A DNA stretch of 6,426 nt from DASQHY01 sp035602605 (GTDB lineage: Bacteria; Acidobacteriota; Terriglobia; Acidiferrales; UBA7541), in assembly GCA_035602605.1 (NCBI GenBank), contig DATNLZ010000142.1, positions 1 to 6,426 on the forward strand, given 5' to 3'. Below the pieces are notes generated by a model that was not told the DNA's origin, ran no database searches, and saw only the letters and a program-made list of their open reading frames with translations. Below are positions 1-6,028 of this stretch, in pieces (positions within the stretch are counted from its first letter, which is position 1; each line of letters opens with the position of its first letter). Both the position numbers and the translations under genes were made by a program.

Positions 1-1218
1 GAAGAGCTCAAGAAAGCGCGATTCACTGTCAGCGCCGATTTGGTTTTGACCTTAACGCAGTGTACGCAACAGCTCCGCTCCCAAACTTATGATGTGGTCG
101 TGGCCGAGTACCCCAGCCCCAATTGGAAAGGATCACAGGCTTTGCAACTCCTCCATCAAACGGTGCAGGAAACCCCGCTGCTCTTCGTGACCACCGCCGT
201 GGGAGGTGAATACATCGCAGAACTAACCGCTAATGGTGCGTTCGATTACGTTGAACAGGAGCATATCGCTCAACTGCCCATGGCCGTTCGCCGAGCCGTG
301 AACGAAAAGAAGCTCCGTGCGGAACTGGAAGAGGCCGGAAAGGCCTTGCGGCATTCGCAATCGCTGTATCGCGCGCTGGTGGACAATCCTGCTTACGGAA
401 TATGCCGGTGCGACGCGGAAGGAAAGTTTCTCGACGTCAACCAAGCTCTCTTGATGATGCTTGGATACGAAACCAAAGAGGAGCTACTGGCGGCGAACCG
501 CGTGTCCAAAATCGTGCTTGAACTTGGTCATGGAGCGCCATTGGCCGGACGCTCTCCCGAGTTGGTGAGAATCGAGCCGATCGAAATAGAGTGGAAACGG
601 AAAAACGGCACGACTCTGAAGGCCCGGCTCAGCGGCCGCGGCGTTTTTGACGAGCATGGAGATTTTGATGGCTTTGAAATCATCGCTGTTGACATCACAG
701 AACAGCGAGCGCTTGAGGAACAACTTCGTCACCAGGCATTTAGCGATTCGCTGACGGGCCTGGCCAATCATCGGCGCCTTTTCGATGTGTTGCAGGCAGA
801 GATCTGCCGAACAAAGCGCACGGAACGAGAATTCTCACTTCTCTTGCTGGACCTGGATGGGTTAAAAGTGATCAATGATCGATTTGGGCATCTGGCGGGA
901 GACCGGGCGCTTTGCAGGCTGGCGCAGACCCTGGCGGACTGCTGCCGGTCCATAGATACAGCGGCGCGGCAAGGTGGCGATGAGTTCGCTCTGGTCCTGC
1001 CAGAGACAGGTGCGGCCGCCGCCACATTGGTGGCACGGCGAATTTGTGAACTTCTTGCGAAAGATGCCGAAGAGCCCGCGCTTTCCGTCAGCGTAGGAGT
1101 CGCCAGTTATCCGAAGGAAGCCGATACCATCGGGACCCTGCTGTACGCAGCCGATAAGGCCCTATATGCGATGAAAGACGAGCGGTCAAGGGCCGCGCGG
1201 GCCGGTCAGGTCTCTTAA
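1..1218 (+). CDS. Receiver-like/PAS/GGDEF diguanylate cyclase, 5'-partial
   Basis: Predicted to make cyclic di-GMP from two GTP in the cytoplasm. The frame is open to base 1 and the sequence before the first possible start (TTG at 40) reads as a receiver domain, so the true start lies upstream. Residues are counted from that TTG. Residues 1-90 are the C-terminal two thirds of a CheY-like receiver; the phosphoacceptor position in VVVAEY is Glu23 instead of Asp, and the usual Lys of the DYVxK motif is Gln73. Residues 106-225 are a PAS domain ending in the typical DITEQ linker. Residues 230-390 are a GGDEF domain with DSLTGLAN, metal-ligand Asp271 in LDLDGLK, an intact GGDEF signature at 312-316, and an RSID inhibitory-site motif at 303-306, five residues upstream. 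Catalytic activity and product inhibition are therefore both expected. Control by classical receiver phosphorylation looks unlikely. No EAL domain is present. Confidence 0.93.
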   Translation, partial: EELKKARFTVSADLVLTLTQCTQQLRSQTYDVVVAEYPSPNWKGSQALQLLHQTVQETPLLFVTTAVGGEYIAELTANGAFDYVEQEHIAQLPMAVRRAVNEKKLRAELEEAGKALRHSQSLYRALVDNPAYGICRCDAEGKFLDVNQALLMMLGYETKEELLAANRVSKIVLELGHGAPLAGRSPELVRIEPIEIEWKRKNGTTLKARLSGRGVFDEHGDFDGFEIIAVDITEQRALEEQLRHQAFSDSLTGLANHRRLFDVLQAEICRTKRTEREFSLLLLDLDGLKVINDRFGHLAGDRALCRLAQTLADCCRSIDTAARQGGDEFALVLPETGAAAATLVARRICELLAKDAEEPALSVSVGVASYPKEADTIGTLLYAADKALYAMKDERSRAARAGQVS

Positions 1219-1259
1219 TCGCGTTTTCCAGATTCGAATGCCGGGTTTGTCCTGACCGG
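1202..1259 (+). repeat. 9-bp inverted repeat bracketing the cyclase stop codon
   Basis: CCGGTCAGG at 1202-1210 is the exact reverse complement of CCTGACCGG at 1251-1259, with a 40-base loop that contains the TAA stop at 1216-1218. No T-run follows, so this is not a canonical intrinsic terminator. It could be a 3' mRNA end structure, but one or two 9-bp repeats at this spacing are expected by chance in a window of this size. Confidence 0.35.
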
Positions 1260-1470
1260 GAGTTAACCCGAGTAGTTAAAGCAAGTGTGCTGAATCGAAC
1301 ATCTTTTGCGCGATTACAAATGCATACTCGTTGTGCGACGAGGTTCCGAGACGGAACTCTTGTCGGCATGCATCGGCAGAGGGAGCGCGGCATGAAATAG
1401 ACCACTCCCACAATCCGGCGGCACGGTGACCAGTTCGATTTGATCTGAAAACGACCTGAAAGGGGCTCAG

Positions 1471-1908
1471 ATGAATGAATATGATTTCGGCTCACGCGAC
1501 AGGGCACAAAAACCCAAAGGGTATGGCAATTTTGACGAGAAAATCCAGTATTTATTGGGCGCGGAAGAACAACTTCTTCAATCGATTTCTGCCCGTGCGC
1601 CCCTCCCGGAAGTGCTGAATGGAATCTGCAGTGCTCTCGATCGTCAGATTGGCAACGTGGTTTCGCTCATTTCCTTGCCTGGGGATGATGCAAGCGAGCT
1701 TGCCGCAATTGCCATGAATGCAGCCATTTTTGGTTTGCATACTTTCTGTTCTGAAGGCTTAGTTGCCGAGAATGACGAACTGCTTGGATCTCTGGAAATG
1801 TACTGCAGCGTTCCACGAAGCCCCTCTGCCCGCGAATTTCAATTGATTGAACGGGGAAAGTGCCTGGCCGCAATTGCGATCAAACGTCACAATGAGGCAG
1901 GCCATTAA
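1471..1908 (+). CDS. Small stand-alone GAF-like protein with a shortened core
   Basis: A 145-residue soluble protein with no signal peptide or membrane segment. It starts at ATG 1471, five bases after AAGGGG (1460-1465). Residues 28-60 (EEQLLQSISARAPLPEVL and following) match the opening helix of GAF domains found in PAS/GGDEF sensor proteins. Residues 104-140 (LLGSLEMY, PRSPSAREFQLIE, LAAIAIKRH) match the closing strand and helix of the same domain. The middle is far shorter than usual: about 45 residues that normally carry the ligand-pocket wall (the GSCGTAA-type region) are absent between residues 78 and 92. No catalytic or DNA-binding domain is attached. The gene follows the cyclase on the same strand after 252 bases, with no clear promoter visible in that gap. 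It may be a non-binding GAF remnant or a dimerisation or regulatory partner of a sensor kinase. The GAF assignment is by motif recall; the function is unknown. Confidence 0.8.
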   Translation: MNEYDFGSRDRAQKPKGYGNFDEKIQYLLGAEEQLLQSISARAPLPEVLNGICSALDRQIGNVVSLISLPGDDASELAAIAMNAAIFGLHTFCSEGLVAENDELLGSLEMYCSVPRSPSAREFQLIERGKCLAAIAIKRHNEAGH

Positions 1909-1930
1909 AGGCAATTGTGGAATGCGTGAG

Positions 1931-1969
1931 GATCGGCCAGTGCGATGACGTGTGCTCGAATGGCCGGTC
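1931..1969 (+). terminator. Terminator-like hairpin after the GAF gene
   Basis: Bases 1931-1939 (GATCGGCCA) pair with 1961-1969 (TGGCCGGTC) to give nine pairs including one G-U, with a 21-base loop, 22 bases after the GAF stop codon. A run of five T lies at 1982-1986, about 12 bases beyond the stem, farther than in a standard intrinsic terminator. It is plausibly the transcript end of the upstream signalling genes, but weakly supported. Confidence 0.35.
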
Positions 1970-2032
1970 TCCAGGAACAAGTTTTTAAGCACACGAATGC
2001 CCACCTAAGCAGGAAATTAACAAACGTGAGTT

Positions 2033-2239
2033 TCAGACACGCGATTGAGTGCATGGCGGCTTGAGCCGGTCGTGCAACACTCTGTAGCTCTCATTTGCGA
2101 CAGGAATAATAAACTCGACTCGCTCAGATGAGCAGGCCGGACATTCGTGTTTAGGGGCCCCGTCGCAACATCGATCAGAGGCACGAATTCTCGTAGTCCG
2201 TTCGCCGGTTTTATAAACGGACAATCTCTGCGCAAACAA
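2033..2239 (-). CDS. Weak small-ORF candidate, unrecognised
   Basis: A 68-codon frame on the minus strand starting at TTG, with no clear Shine-Dalgarno site. Residues 23-42 contain Cys pairs (RCCDG and HECPACSSE) followed by VEFIIPVANESY and HDRLKPPC, which read more like a real protein than the other frames here. The CPAC could be half of a zinc-ribbon site. I do not recognise a family. It may be a genuine small protein on the opposite strand, the tail of a decayed gene, or chance. An overlapping minus frame (2017-2256) looks less protein-like. Confidence 0.2.
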   Translation of the reverse strand: MFAQRLSVYKTGERTTRIRASDRCCDGAPKHECPACSSERVEFIIPVANESYRVLHDRLKPPCTQSRV

Positions 2240-2365
2240 ACTGCGAAACTGTACACAAGAGAACAGACGTGCGTCCTGATGAAGCTTAGGATTCAGTTTG
2301 CAAGCTTACGCGGTTAGATCCGCCGCATCCATCCGAGCCCATTTGTATCGGAAGCGCAGGGGCAG

Positions 2366-2602
2366 ATGAATTTGCTTTTTCGGTCCTTAAATAGTCTGTT
2401 TCCTCCTCGTTTGCCGAGGTTCGGGTTCGAGGACGCGTCCGGTACCGCGGCGTATTACAATCGCCTAGCTCGGCATGATGAGGTGACCATGAATCCTCCG
2501 GGCCTGTGGACAGGGCGCATTTCGACGCAACTGGTGGCGCGCATACAGCCGCTCAAGACCGCGGAGAAGGTACCTCAAATGATTTTGCATCGCGCTGCGT
2601 AG
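2366..2602 (+). CDS. Hypothetical 78-residue protein, weak candidate
   Basis: An ATG frame with a modest ribosome site (AGGGG, 2358-2362) just upstream of the start. From about residue 19 on (FGFEDASGTAAYYNRL and after) third codon positions become GC-rich like those of the real genes here, while the first 18 codons are AT-rich. No signal peptide, membrane segment or known motif is visible. No neighbour lies within 280 bases on either side. It could be a real lineage-specific small protein, a gene fragment or a chance ORF. Confidence 0.25.
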   Translation: MNLLFRSLNSLFPPRLPRFGFEDASGTAAYYNRLARHDEVTMNPPGLWTGRISTQLVARIQPLKTAEKVPQMILHRAA

Positions 2603-2805
2603 CAAGAGTCTTGCGGAGGTCCTGCAGGAAAATGAGTGGAGAATTGTCTCGCAGAAATAGGGACTGTTGTGTTGGTCAGTGCGCGCCTTTCACCTTGATC
2701 TCCGCGACCTGGACGAGCGCTGAAGACATCGAACAACACGTTAATTGCACAGGCTGTCTGGATCGATAGTCCAGCCCTTCGTTGAATGGCAGCGATTCAA
2801 CACGT

Positions 2806-2872
2806 TTTCCGCACCAGGCATGGCATGCAGCAATCCGTGGGGCCAGTGCGGAAGTGTCTTGCAGCAAAGACA
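2806..2872 (+). promoter_or_regulatory. Stem-loop pair in the leader of the small membrane-protein gene
   Basis: TTCCGCAC (2807-2814) pairs exactly with GTGCGGAA (2846-2853), extended by a U-G pair at 2806/2854, around a 31-base loop. Directly downstream, TGTCTT (2855-2860) pairs with AAGACA (2867-2872) around a 6-base loop. The second hairpin ends against the GAAAGG ribosome site at 2873-2878. This would make a structured 5' leader able to affect translation. It matches no riboswitch class I know, and stems of this size can occur by chance. Confidence 0.3.
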
Positions 2873-2887
2873 GAAAGGTAAAAAAGT

Positions 2888-3076
2888 ATGCCTCTCATTC
2901 AAATTCTATTAGCCCTGATCGTAGTGGGTGTCCTCCTGTGGCTGGTGAATCGCTTCATCCCAATGGCAGGCAGTATCAAGTCGATCTTGAATGCGGTCGT
3001 AGTCATTGTCGTCGTGCTGTGGCTCTTGAATGTATTTGGACTATTTCATTCGCTATCGCGTATCCACGTTGGTTGA
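2888..3076 (+). CDS. Thivi_2564-type small membrane protein
   Basis: A 62-residue, almost wholly hydrophobic inner-membrane protein. It starts at ATG 2888, nine bases after GAAAGG (2873-2878). Two membrane helices are visible, roughly residues 3-22 (from MPLIQILL to LLWLVN) and 33-53 (VVVIVVVLWLLNVFG), joined by a short turn FIPMAGSIK with one Lys. The pattern MPLIQ, LLWLxN, IPM, I(K)xILN and VVLWLL is the hallmark of the Thivi_2564 family of about 55-60 residues found in many proteobacteria and acidobacteria; no function is established for it. The family assignment is by recall of the motif. It is the first gene of the envelope cluster, 90 bases before the M48 protease. A longer frame overlapping it (2782-3150) is out of phase and has no protein-like features. 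Confidence 0.85.
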   Translation: MPLIQILLALIVVGVLLWLVNRFIPMAGSIKSILNAVVVIVVVLWLLNVFGLFHSLSRIHVG

Positions 3077-3119
3077 TAGACGGACGGACATGGACACGAG
3101 AAGAAAAGTGGCGATTGCA

Positions 3120-3140
3120 CCGCACCACGGCAGGTGGCGG
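3120..3140 (+). other. Intergenic hairpin before the protease ribosome site
   Basis: CCGCACC (3120-3126) pairs with GGTGGCGG (3133-3140) with one bulged G and a 6-base loop, 13 bases before the Shine-Dalgarno site of the M48 gene. It could tune read-through or translation between the two genes. It has no T-run and is therefore not an intrinsic terminator. Confidence 0.3.
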
Positions 3141-3166
3141 CCAGTTCTAGCCAGAGGGAGATAGAA

Positions 3167-4942
3167 ATGGAAAAGAAAAATCCAAAAGGCAGCAGAAACG
3201 TCCGGGGCGGGCCTATAGGCCAAAGTCTGCAACAGGCGGGGGCACTGGTAGCGGCATTGTCTCTTCTTCTGGCCCCGGTAGCCTGGGCCGACAGTCGCAC
3301 GCAGCTGAAGCCCGGCTGGAACATGTTTTCACCCGAGCAGGACGCCGAGGTGGGCGAGCAAGTGTCCGCGGACGCCGAGCGGCAGTTGAACATGATGAAT
3401 GACTCGCGAGTGGACAACTATCTGAACAACCTGGGCCACCGCCTTTCGGCACATGCGCCCGGCTACCAGTTTCAATACGAGTATAAGGGCGTGAATGACA
3501 AAGCGATCAATGCGTTCGCATTGCCAGGTGGGCACATCTACATCAATCGCGGCACGATTGAAGCCGCTGACAATGAAGCTCAGCTAGCAGCCGTGATGGC
3601 GCACGAAACCTCTCACGTGGCGTTGCGCCACGGCACAAACCAGGCCAGCAAAGCCTCTGCCGCGCAGTTGCCGCTAGGTATCCTGGGCGCGCTGCTGGGC
3701 AGCAATTCCACGGGTGCGGCCCTGGCACAGCTCGGCGCGGGCTTCACTTTGAATTCCCTCCTGCTGAAGTATTCGCGTACCGATGAAAGTCAGGCCGACA
3801 TCATGGGTACGCAAATCCTGTACGATTCCGGCTACGATCCGCGCGGCATGGGACAATTTCTCGAAAAGATCCAAGCATTGGATCAGGGCAATCATCGAGT
3901 TGCGTTCTTCAGCGACCACCCAAGTCCGGACGGCCGCGTGGCGCGCGTAGGCGAGGAAGTGGACAAGCTCGGCGGACCGTCGAGCGGATCCAAGACCAAT
4001 TCCAGGGAATTCGACGATATCAAGCGCTACATCCTGTCCATGCCCGCGCAAACTTCCCAAGGACGGCAGTTGCAGGGCAGCGACAATCGCGCGCAGCGCG
4101 GCACAGCTAGGCTACAGATACTGAGCGCGAGCTATGGCTCCCAAAATAGATTCACCGATGTCCGTCAGCTGCTGCAGTCTCGCGTTCAAAACGATCGATT
4201 GGACTTCCAGGTAACTAACGCTTCGATGGGCGGCGACCCTATGCGCGGCGCGTCGAAGACGCTTCGAATTAACTACGGATGGGCTGGCGGGGCCTACGAC
4301 GTGGTTACACGGGAAAATCAGCGGGTTTCCATTCCCACCCAACAACAACAGAGTGAAACCGGCGCACGGAACGGCACGCAAGTGGGCTGGCCTTCAGACC
4401 GTTTTAAGACCTTTCAGAACTCCATTTTGTACATCGACTACCCCGACAACTGGCAGGCTCACGGGCAGGGCGACGCCGCGTCAATCGCGCCCCAAGGGGG
4501 GCTCGTGGACGACGGCAACGGCAATCAGGCCCTGGCATACGGCGTGATCGTGAACATCTACCAGCCGCACACTGACGGCTACGGACAGCAGTTGCAGGGT
4601 CGCGACTATGGGCAGGGATCCGGACAGAACTCCTCGCAGGGCTCTGCGACGGCTTTAGAACAAGCCACGGATCAACTCGTCGCCGAGTTCCGCCAGTCGA
4701 ATCGGAACATGCGCGTGATCCGCTACCACGAGGGCATCCGCGTCGACAGCGAGAACGCCCTTTCCACCTACCTCTCGAACGATTCGCCCATCACGGGCGG
4801 GAGTCGCGAGACGGACTGGCTGATCACGCTTCCGCGGCCGGACGGCCTGGTGTTCATCGTGTTCACCGCGCCGGAGCGCGAATTCCAGAGCTACGAGAGC
4901 ACATTTCAACAGATGCTGCGTTCGGTGCGCGTCAACCGGTAA
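3167..4942 (+). CDS. Secreted M48 family zinc metalloprotease with DUF3395-like and PsbP-like C-terminal domains
   Basis: A predicted periplasmic endopeptidase of 591 residues, likely acting on misfolded or misassembled envelope proteins (family inference from BepA/LoiP-type M48 proteases). ATG 3167 was chosen over the in-frame GTG at 3134 because GAGGGAG (3154-3160) sits six bases upstream of it. A signal peptide spans residues 1-41, with a hydrophobic stretch at 24-38 and cleavage after AWA. The protease domain covers about 55-265: HETSH at 146-150 supplies two zinc ligands and the catalytic Glu147, Glu207 in DESQAD is the expected third ligand, and SDHPSPDGR (249-257) is the usual downstream His motif. 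No TPR repeats follow. Instead residues 313-391 (SASYG, DVRQLL, VTNASMGGDP, KTLRINY) resemble DUF3395, and residues 412-591 (YIDYPDNW to QQMLRSVRV) resemble a PsbP/DUF1795-type fold, interrupted by a Gly/Gln-rich loop at about 468-495. The two C-terminal assignments are inference. Confidence 0.9.
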   Translation: MEKKNPKGSRNVRGGPIGQSLQQAGALVAALSLLLAPVAWADSRTQLKPGWNMFSPEQDAEVGEQVSADAERQLNMMNDSRVDNYLNNLGHRLSAHAPGYQFQYEYKGVNDKAINAFALPGGHIYINRGTIEAADNEAQLAAVMAHETSHVALRHGTNQASKASAAQLPLGILGALLGSNSTGAALAQLGAGFTLNSLLLKYSRTDESQADIMGTQILYDSGYDPRGMGQFLEKIQALDQGNHRVAFFSDHPSPDGRVARVGEEVDKLGGPSSGSKTNSREFDDIKRYILSMPAQTSQGRQLQGSDNRAQRGTARLQILSASYGSQNRFTDVRQLLQSRVQNDRLDFQVTNASMGGDPMRGASKTLRINYGWAGGAYDVVTRENQRVSIPTQQQQSETGARNGTQVGWPSDRFKTFQNSILYIDYPDNWQAHGQGDAASIAPQGGLVDDGNGNQALAYGVIVNIYQPHTDGYGQQLQGRDYGQGSGQNSSQGSATALEQATDQLVAEFRQSNRNMRVIRYHEGIRVDSENALSTYLSNDSPITGGSRETDWLITLPRPDGLVFIVFTAPEREFQSYESTFQQMLRSVRVNR

Positions 4943-5007
4943 GCTCCGCGCCGAAAAGGAAAGAATTCGGTCCTACGACTTGAAGGAAAATGAAAAGGAG
5001 ATTGACC

Positions 5008-5802
5008 ATGAAAAGATTCTTTGCGTTGAGTGCGTTTGTCCTGTTTCTGTTGATGCTGCCGGGCACAGCCGTGAGCGACACTCTGGTTTTGCAAGACGGA
5101 ACCCGCATTTCCGGGGTTTTGGTGAGCAGAACGTCCGGGACGATTACGTTCAAGAACTCGCGAGGTGTCGTGCATCGCTACAAGGCTTCGCAGGTGCAGA
5201 ACGTCGAACTCACATCGGCGCACCAAGCCAGCTATAACCCTTCGAGAAATTATGGCTCTTCGAACAACGATCACCAGCCGGAATTACTTCCCGCCGGAAC
5301 CCAACTTGTGATCCTCACCAATGAAGCAATCGATTCGAAGATCGCCTCCTCAAATCAACTCTTTTCCGGACAGGTGGACCAGGACGTTATAGACAGTTCT
5401 AACGAACTGATCGTCCCCAGGGGTTCCCCGGCTCAACTCATTATTCGCACCGTGGCTACAGGTGGTGTTACGGGCAGCTCCGAGATCACGCTGGACATTC
5501 AGTCGATCACCGTCAACGGACGGCGCTATAACGTCACCACCACAGACCTGAAGGAAAAAGGCAGAAGTGGACTTGGCGCGAACACGCGCACGGCTGAGAT
5601 GGTCGGGGGCGGAGCGGTAATAGGCACAATCATTGGAGCGATCGTCGGACACGGAAAGGGCGCAGCCATCGGAGCAGCCGTCGGTGCCGCCGGCGGTGCG
5701 GGAGCCCAGGTGCTCACCAAGGGCAAGCAAGTGATCATTCCCGCGGAAACGATCCTCAAGTTCAGTCTGGATCAATCCGTTACTCTCGCACCTGAACGCT
5801 AG
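5008..5802 (+). CDS. Secreted glycine-zipper protein
   Basis: A 264-residue exported protein. ATG 5008 is preferred over the in-frame ATG at 4990 because AAAAGGAG (4993-5000) lies seven bases upstream. The signal peptide is residues 1-23, with likely cleavage after AVS. Residues 24-68 (DTLVLQDGTRISG, ITFKNSRG, SQVQNVEL) form a small beta-rich domain of the kind seen in many acidobacterial exported proteins. Residues 93-195 (LPAGTQLVILTNEAIDS, VPRGSPAQLIIR, LDIQSITVNGRRY) form a second conserved beta-rich domain. Residues 200-233 are a glycine zipper with repeated GxxxG spacing (GGGAVIGTIIGAIVG, GAAIGAAVGAAGGAG), followed by a closing IIPAETILKFSLDQ segment. Glycine zippers pack helices in outer-membrane or pore-like assemblies; the role here is unknown. 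It follows the M48 gene by 65 bases with no terminator between, so co-transcription is likely. A strong stem encloses its stop codon. Confidence 0.88.
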   Translation: MKRFFALSAFVLFLLMLPGTAVSDTLVLQDGTRISGVLVSRTSGTITFKNSRGVVHRYKASQVQNVELTSAHQASYNPSRNYGSSNNDHQPELLPAGTQLVILTNEAIDSKIASSNQLFSGQVDQDVIDSSNELIVPRGSPAQLIIRTVATGGVTGSSEITLDIQSITVNGRRYNVTTTDLKEKGRSGLGANTRTAEMVGGGAVIGTIIGAIVGHGKGAAIGAAVGAAGGAGAQVLTKGKQVIIPAETILKFSLDQSVTLAPER

Positions 5803-5823
5803 GATGCATACGCGAGAGTAGCG
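5778..5823 (+). terminator. 12-pair stem-loop enclosing the glycine-zipper stop codon
   Basis: CGTTACTCTCGC (5778-5789) pairs with GCGAGAGTAGCG (5812-5823): twelve pairs with a single U-G. The 22-base loop contains the last codons and the TAG at 5800-5802. No T-run follows, so it is not a textbook intrinsic terminator. It may protect the mRNA 3' end or assist termination at the end of the 2888-5802 cluster. Confidence 0.5.
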
Positions 5824-5936
5824 CAAGCCGTTCATGAAATCTCCGGGCTTGAGTGAGGTTTCGAGTCTAGGTCTTGCCCCGAAGGAGAAGATTCAAGGTA
5901 ACACTTTGCGTTGAATGAACGACAGAAGGAAGGTCT

Positions 5937-6013
5937 GTGGGCTCCTACCAGAATCAAGGATCGAGCACAAGGCCCGCCCTGACATGCGAAGTGTGGAGGG
6001 CGTATGAGCCCAC
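5937..6013 (+). promoter_or_regulatory. Nested inverted repeats in the leader of the Gln-rich gene
   Basis: GTGGGCTC (5937-5944) pairs exactly with GAGCCCAC (6006-6013), and inside it CGCCCT (5975-5980) pairs with AGGGCG (5997-6002). The outer stem ends four bases before the GAGGAG ribosome site (6018-6023). A folded 5' leader is possible. It is asymmetric (30 unpaired bases on the left, 3 on the right) and no known riboswitch or promoter motif was recognised within 5803-6028. Confidence 0.3.
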
Positions 6014-6028
6014 TTTAGAGGAGACAAA

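Larger units (their letters stand above)
1909..2887. other. Long region without a convincing gene
   Basis: Almost 1 kb with no open frame that combines a good start, a ribosome site and a recognisable protein. It holds a hairpin at 1931-1969, two weak ORF candidates (2033-2239 minus, 2366-2602 plus), a 7-bp perfect inverted repeat (GTCCGTT 2196-2202 with AACGGAC 2216-2222), two AAGCTTA repeats 20 bases apart (2282 and 2302), and stem-loops near 2806-2872 next to the following gene. No tRNA, rRNA, known riboswitch or transposase fragment was recognised. It may hold a non-coding RNA, decayed genes or long regulatory leaders. Confidence 0.6.

Noticed and set aside
2817..2834. Possible sigma-54 promoter (GG...GC elements in GGCATGGCATGC)
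   Set aside because: The GG-to-GC spacing is 8 bases instead of the required 10, and the surrounding bases do not match.
2782..3150. 122-codon plus-strand frame overlapping the small membrane protein
   Set aside because: It is out of phase with the clearly conserved Thivi_2564-type protein, has no ribosome site and reads as random composition.
3134..3166. GTG start 11 codons upstream for the M48 gene
   Set aside because: The ATG at 3167 has an ideally spaced GAGGGAG, and the extra 11 residues would displace the signal peptide from the N-terminus.
3046..3417. Minus-strand frames over the protease gene (also 3674-4060 and 4655-4909)
   Set aside because: They are opposite a well-supported coding gene, lack starts with ribosome sites, and have compositions expected from antisense of GC-rich codons.
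4951..4970. CCGAA/TTCGG hairpin between the protease and glycine-zipper genes as a terminator
   Set aside because: It has only five pairs with a 10-base loop and no T-run, too weak to separate the two genes.
5350..5835. 161-codon minus-strand frame over the glycine-zipper gene
   Set aside because: Antisense shadow: the sense frame has a signal peptide, ordered motifs and a strong ribosome site.
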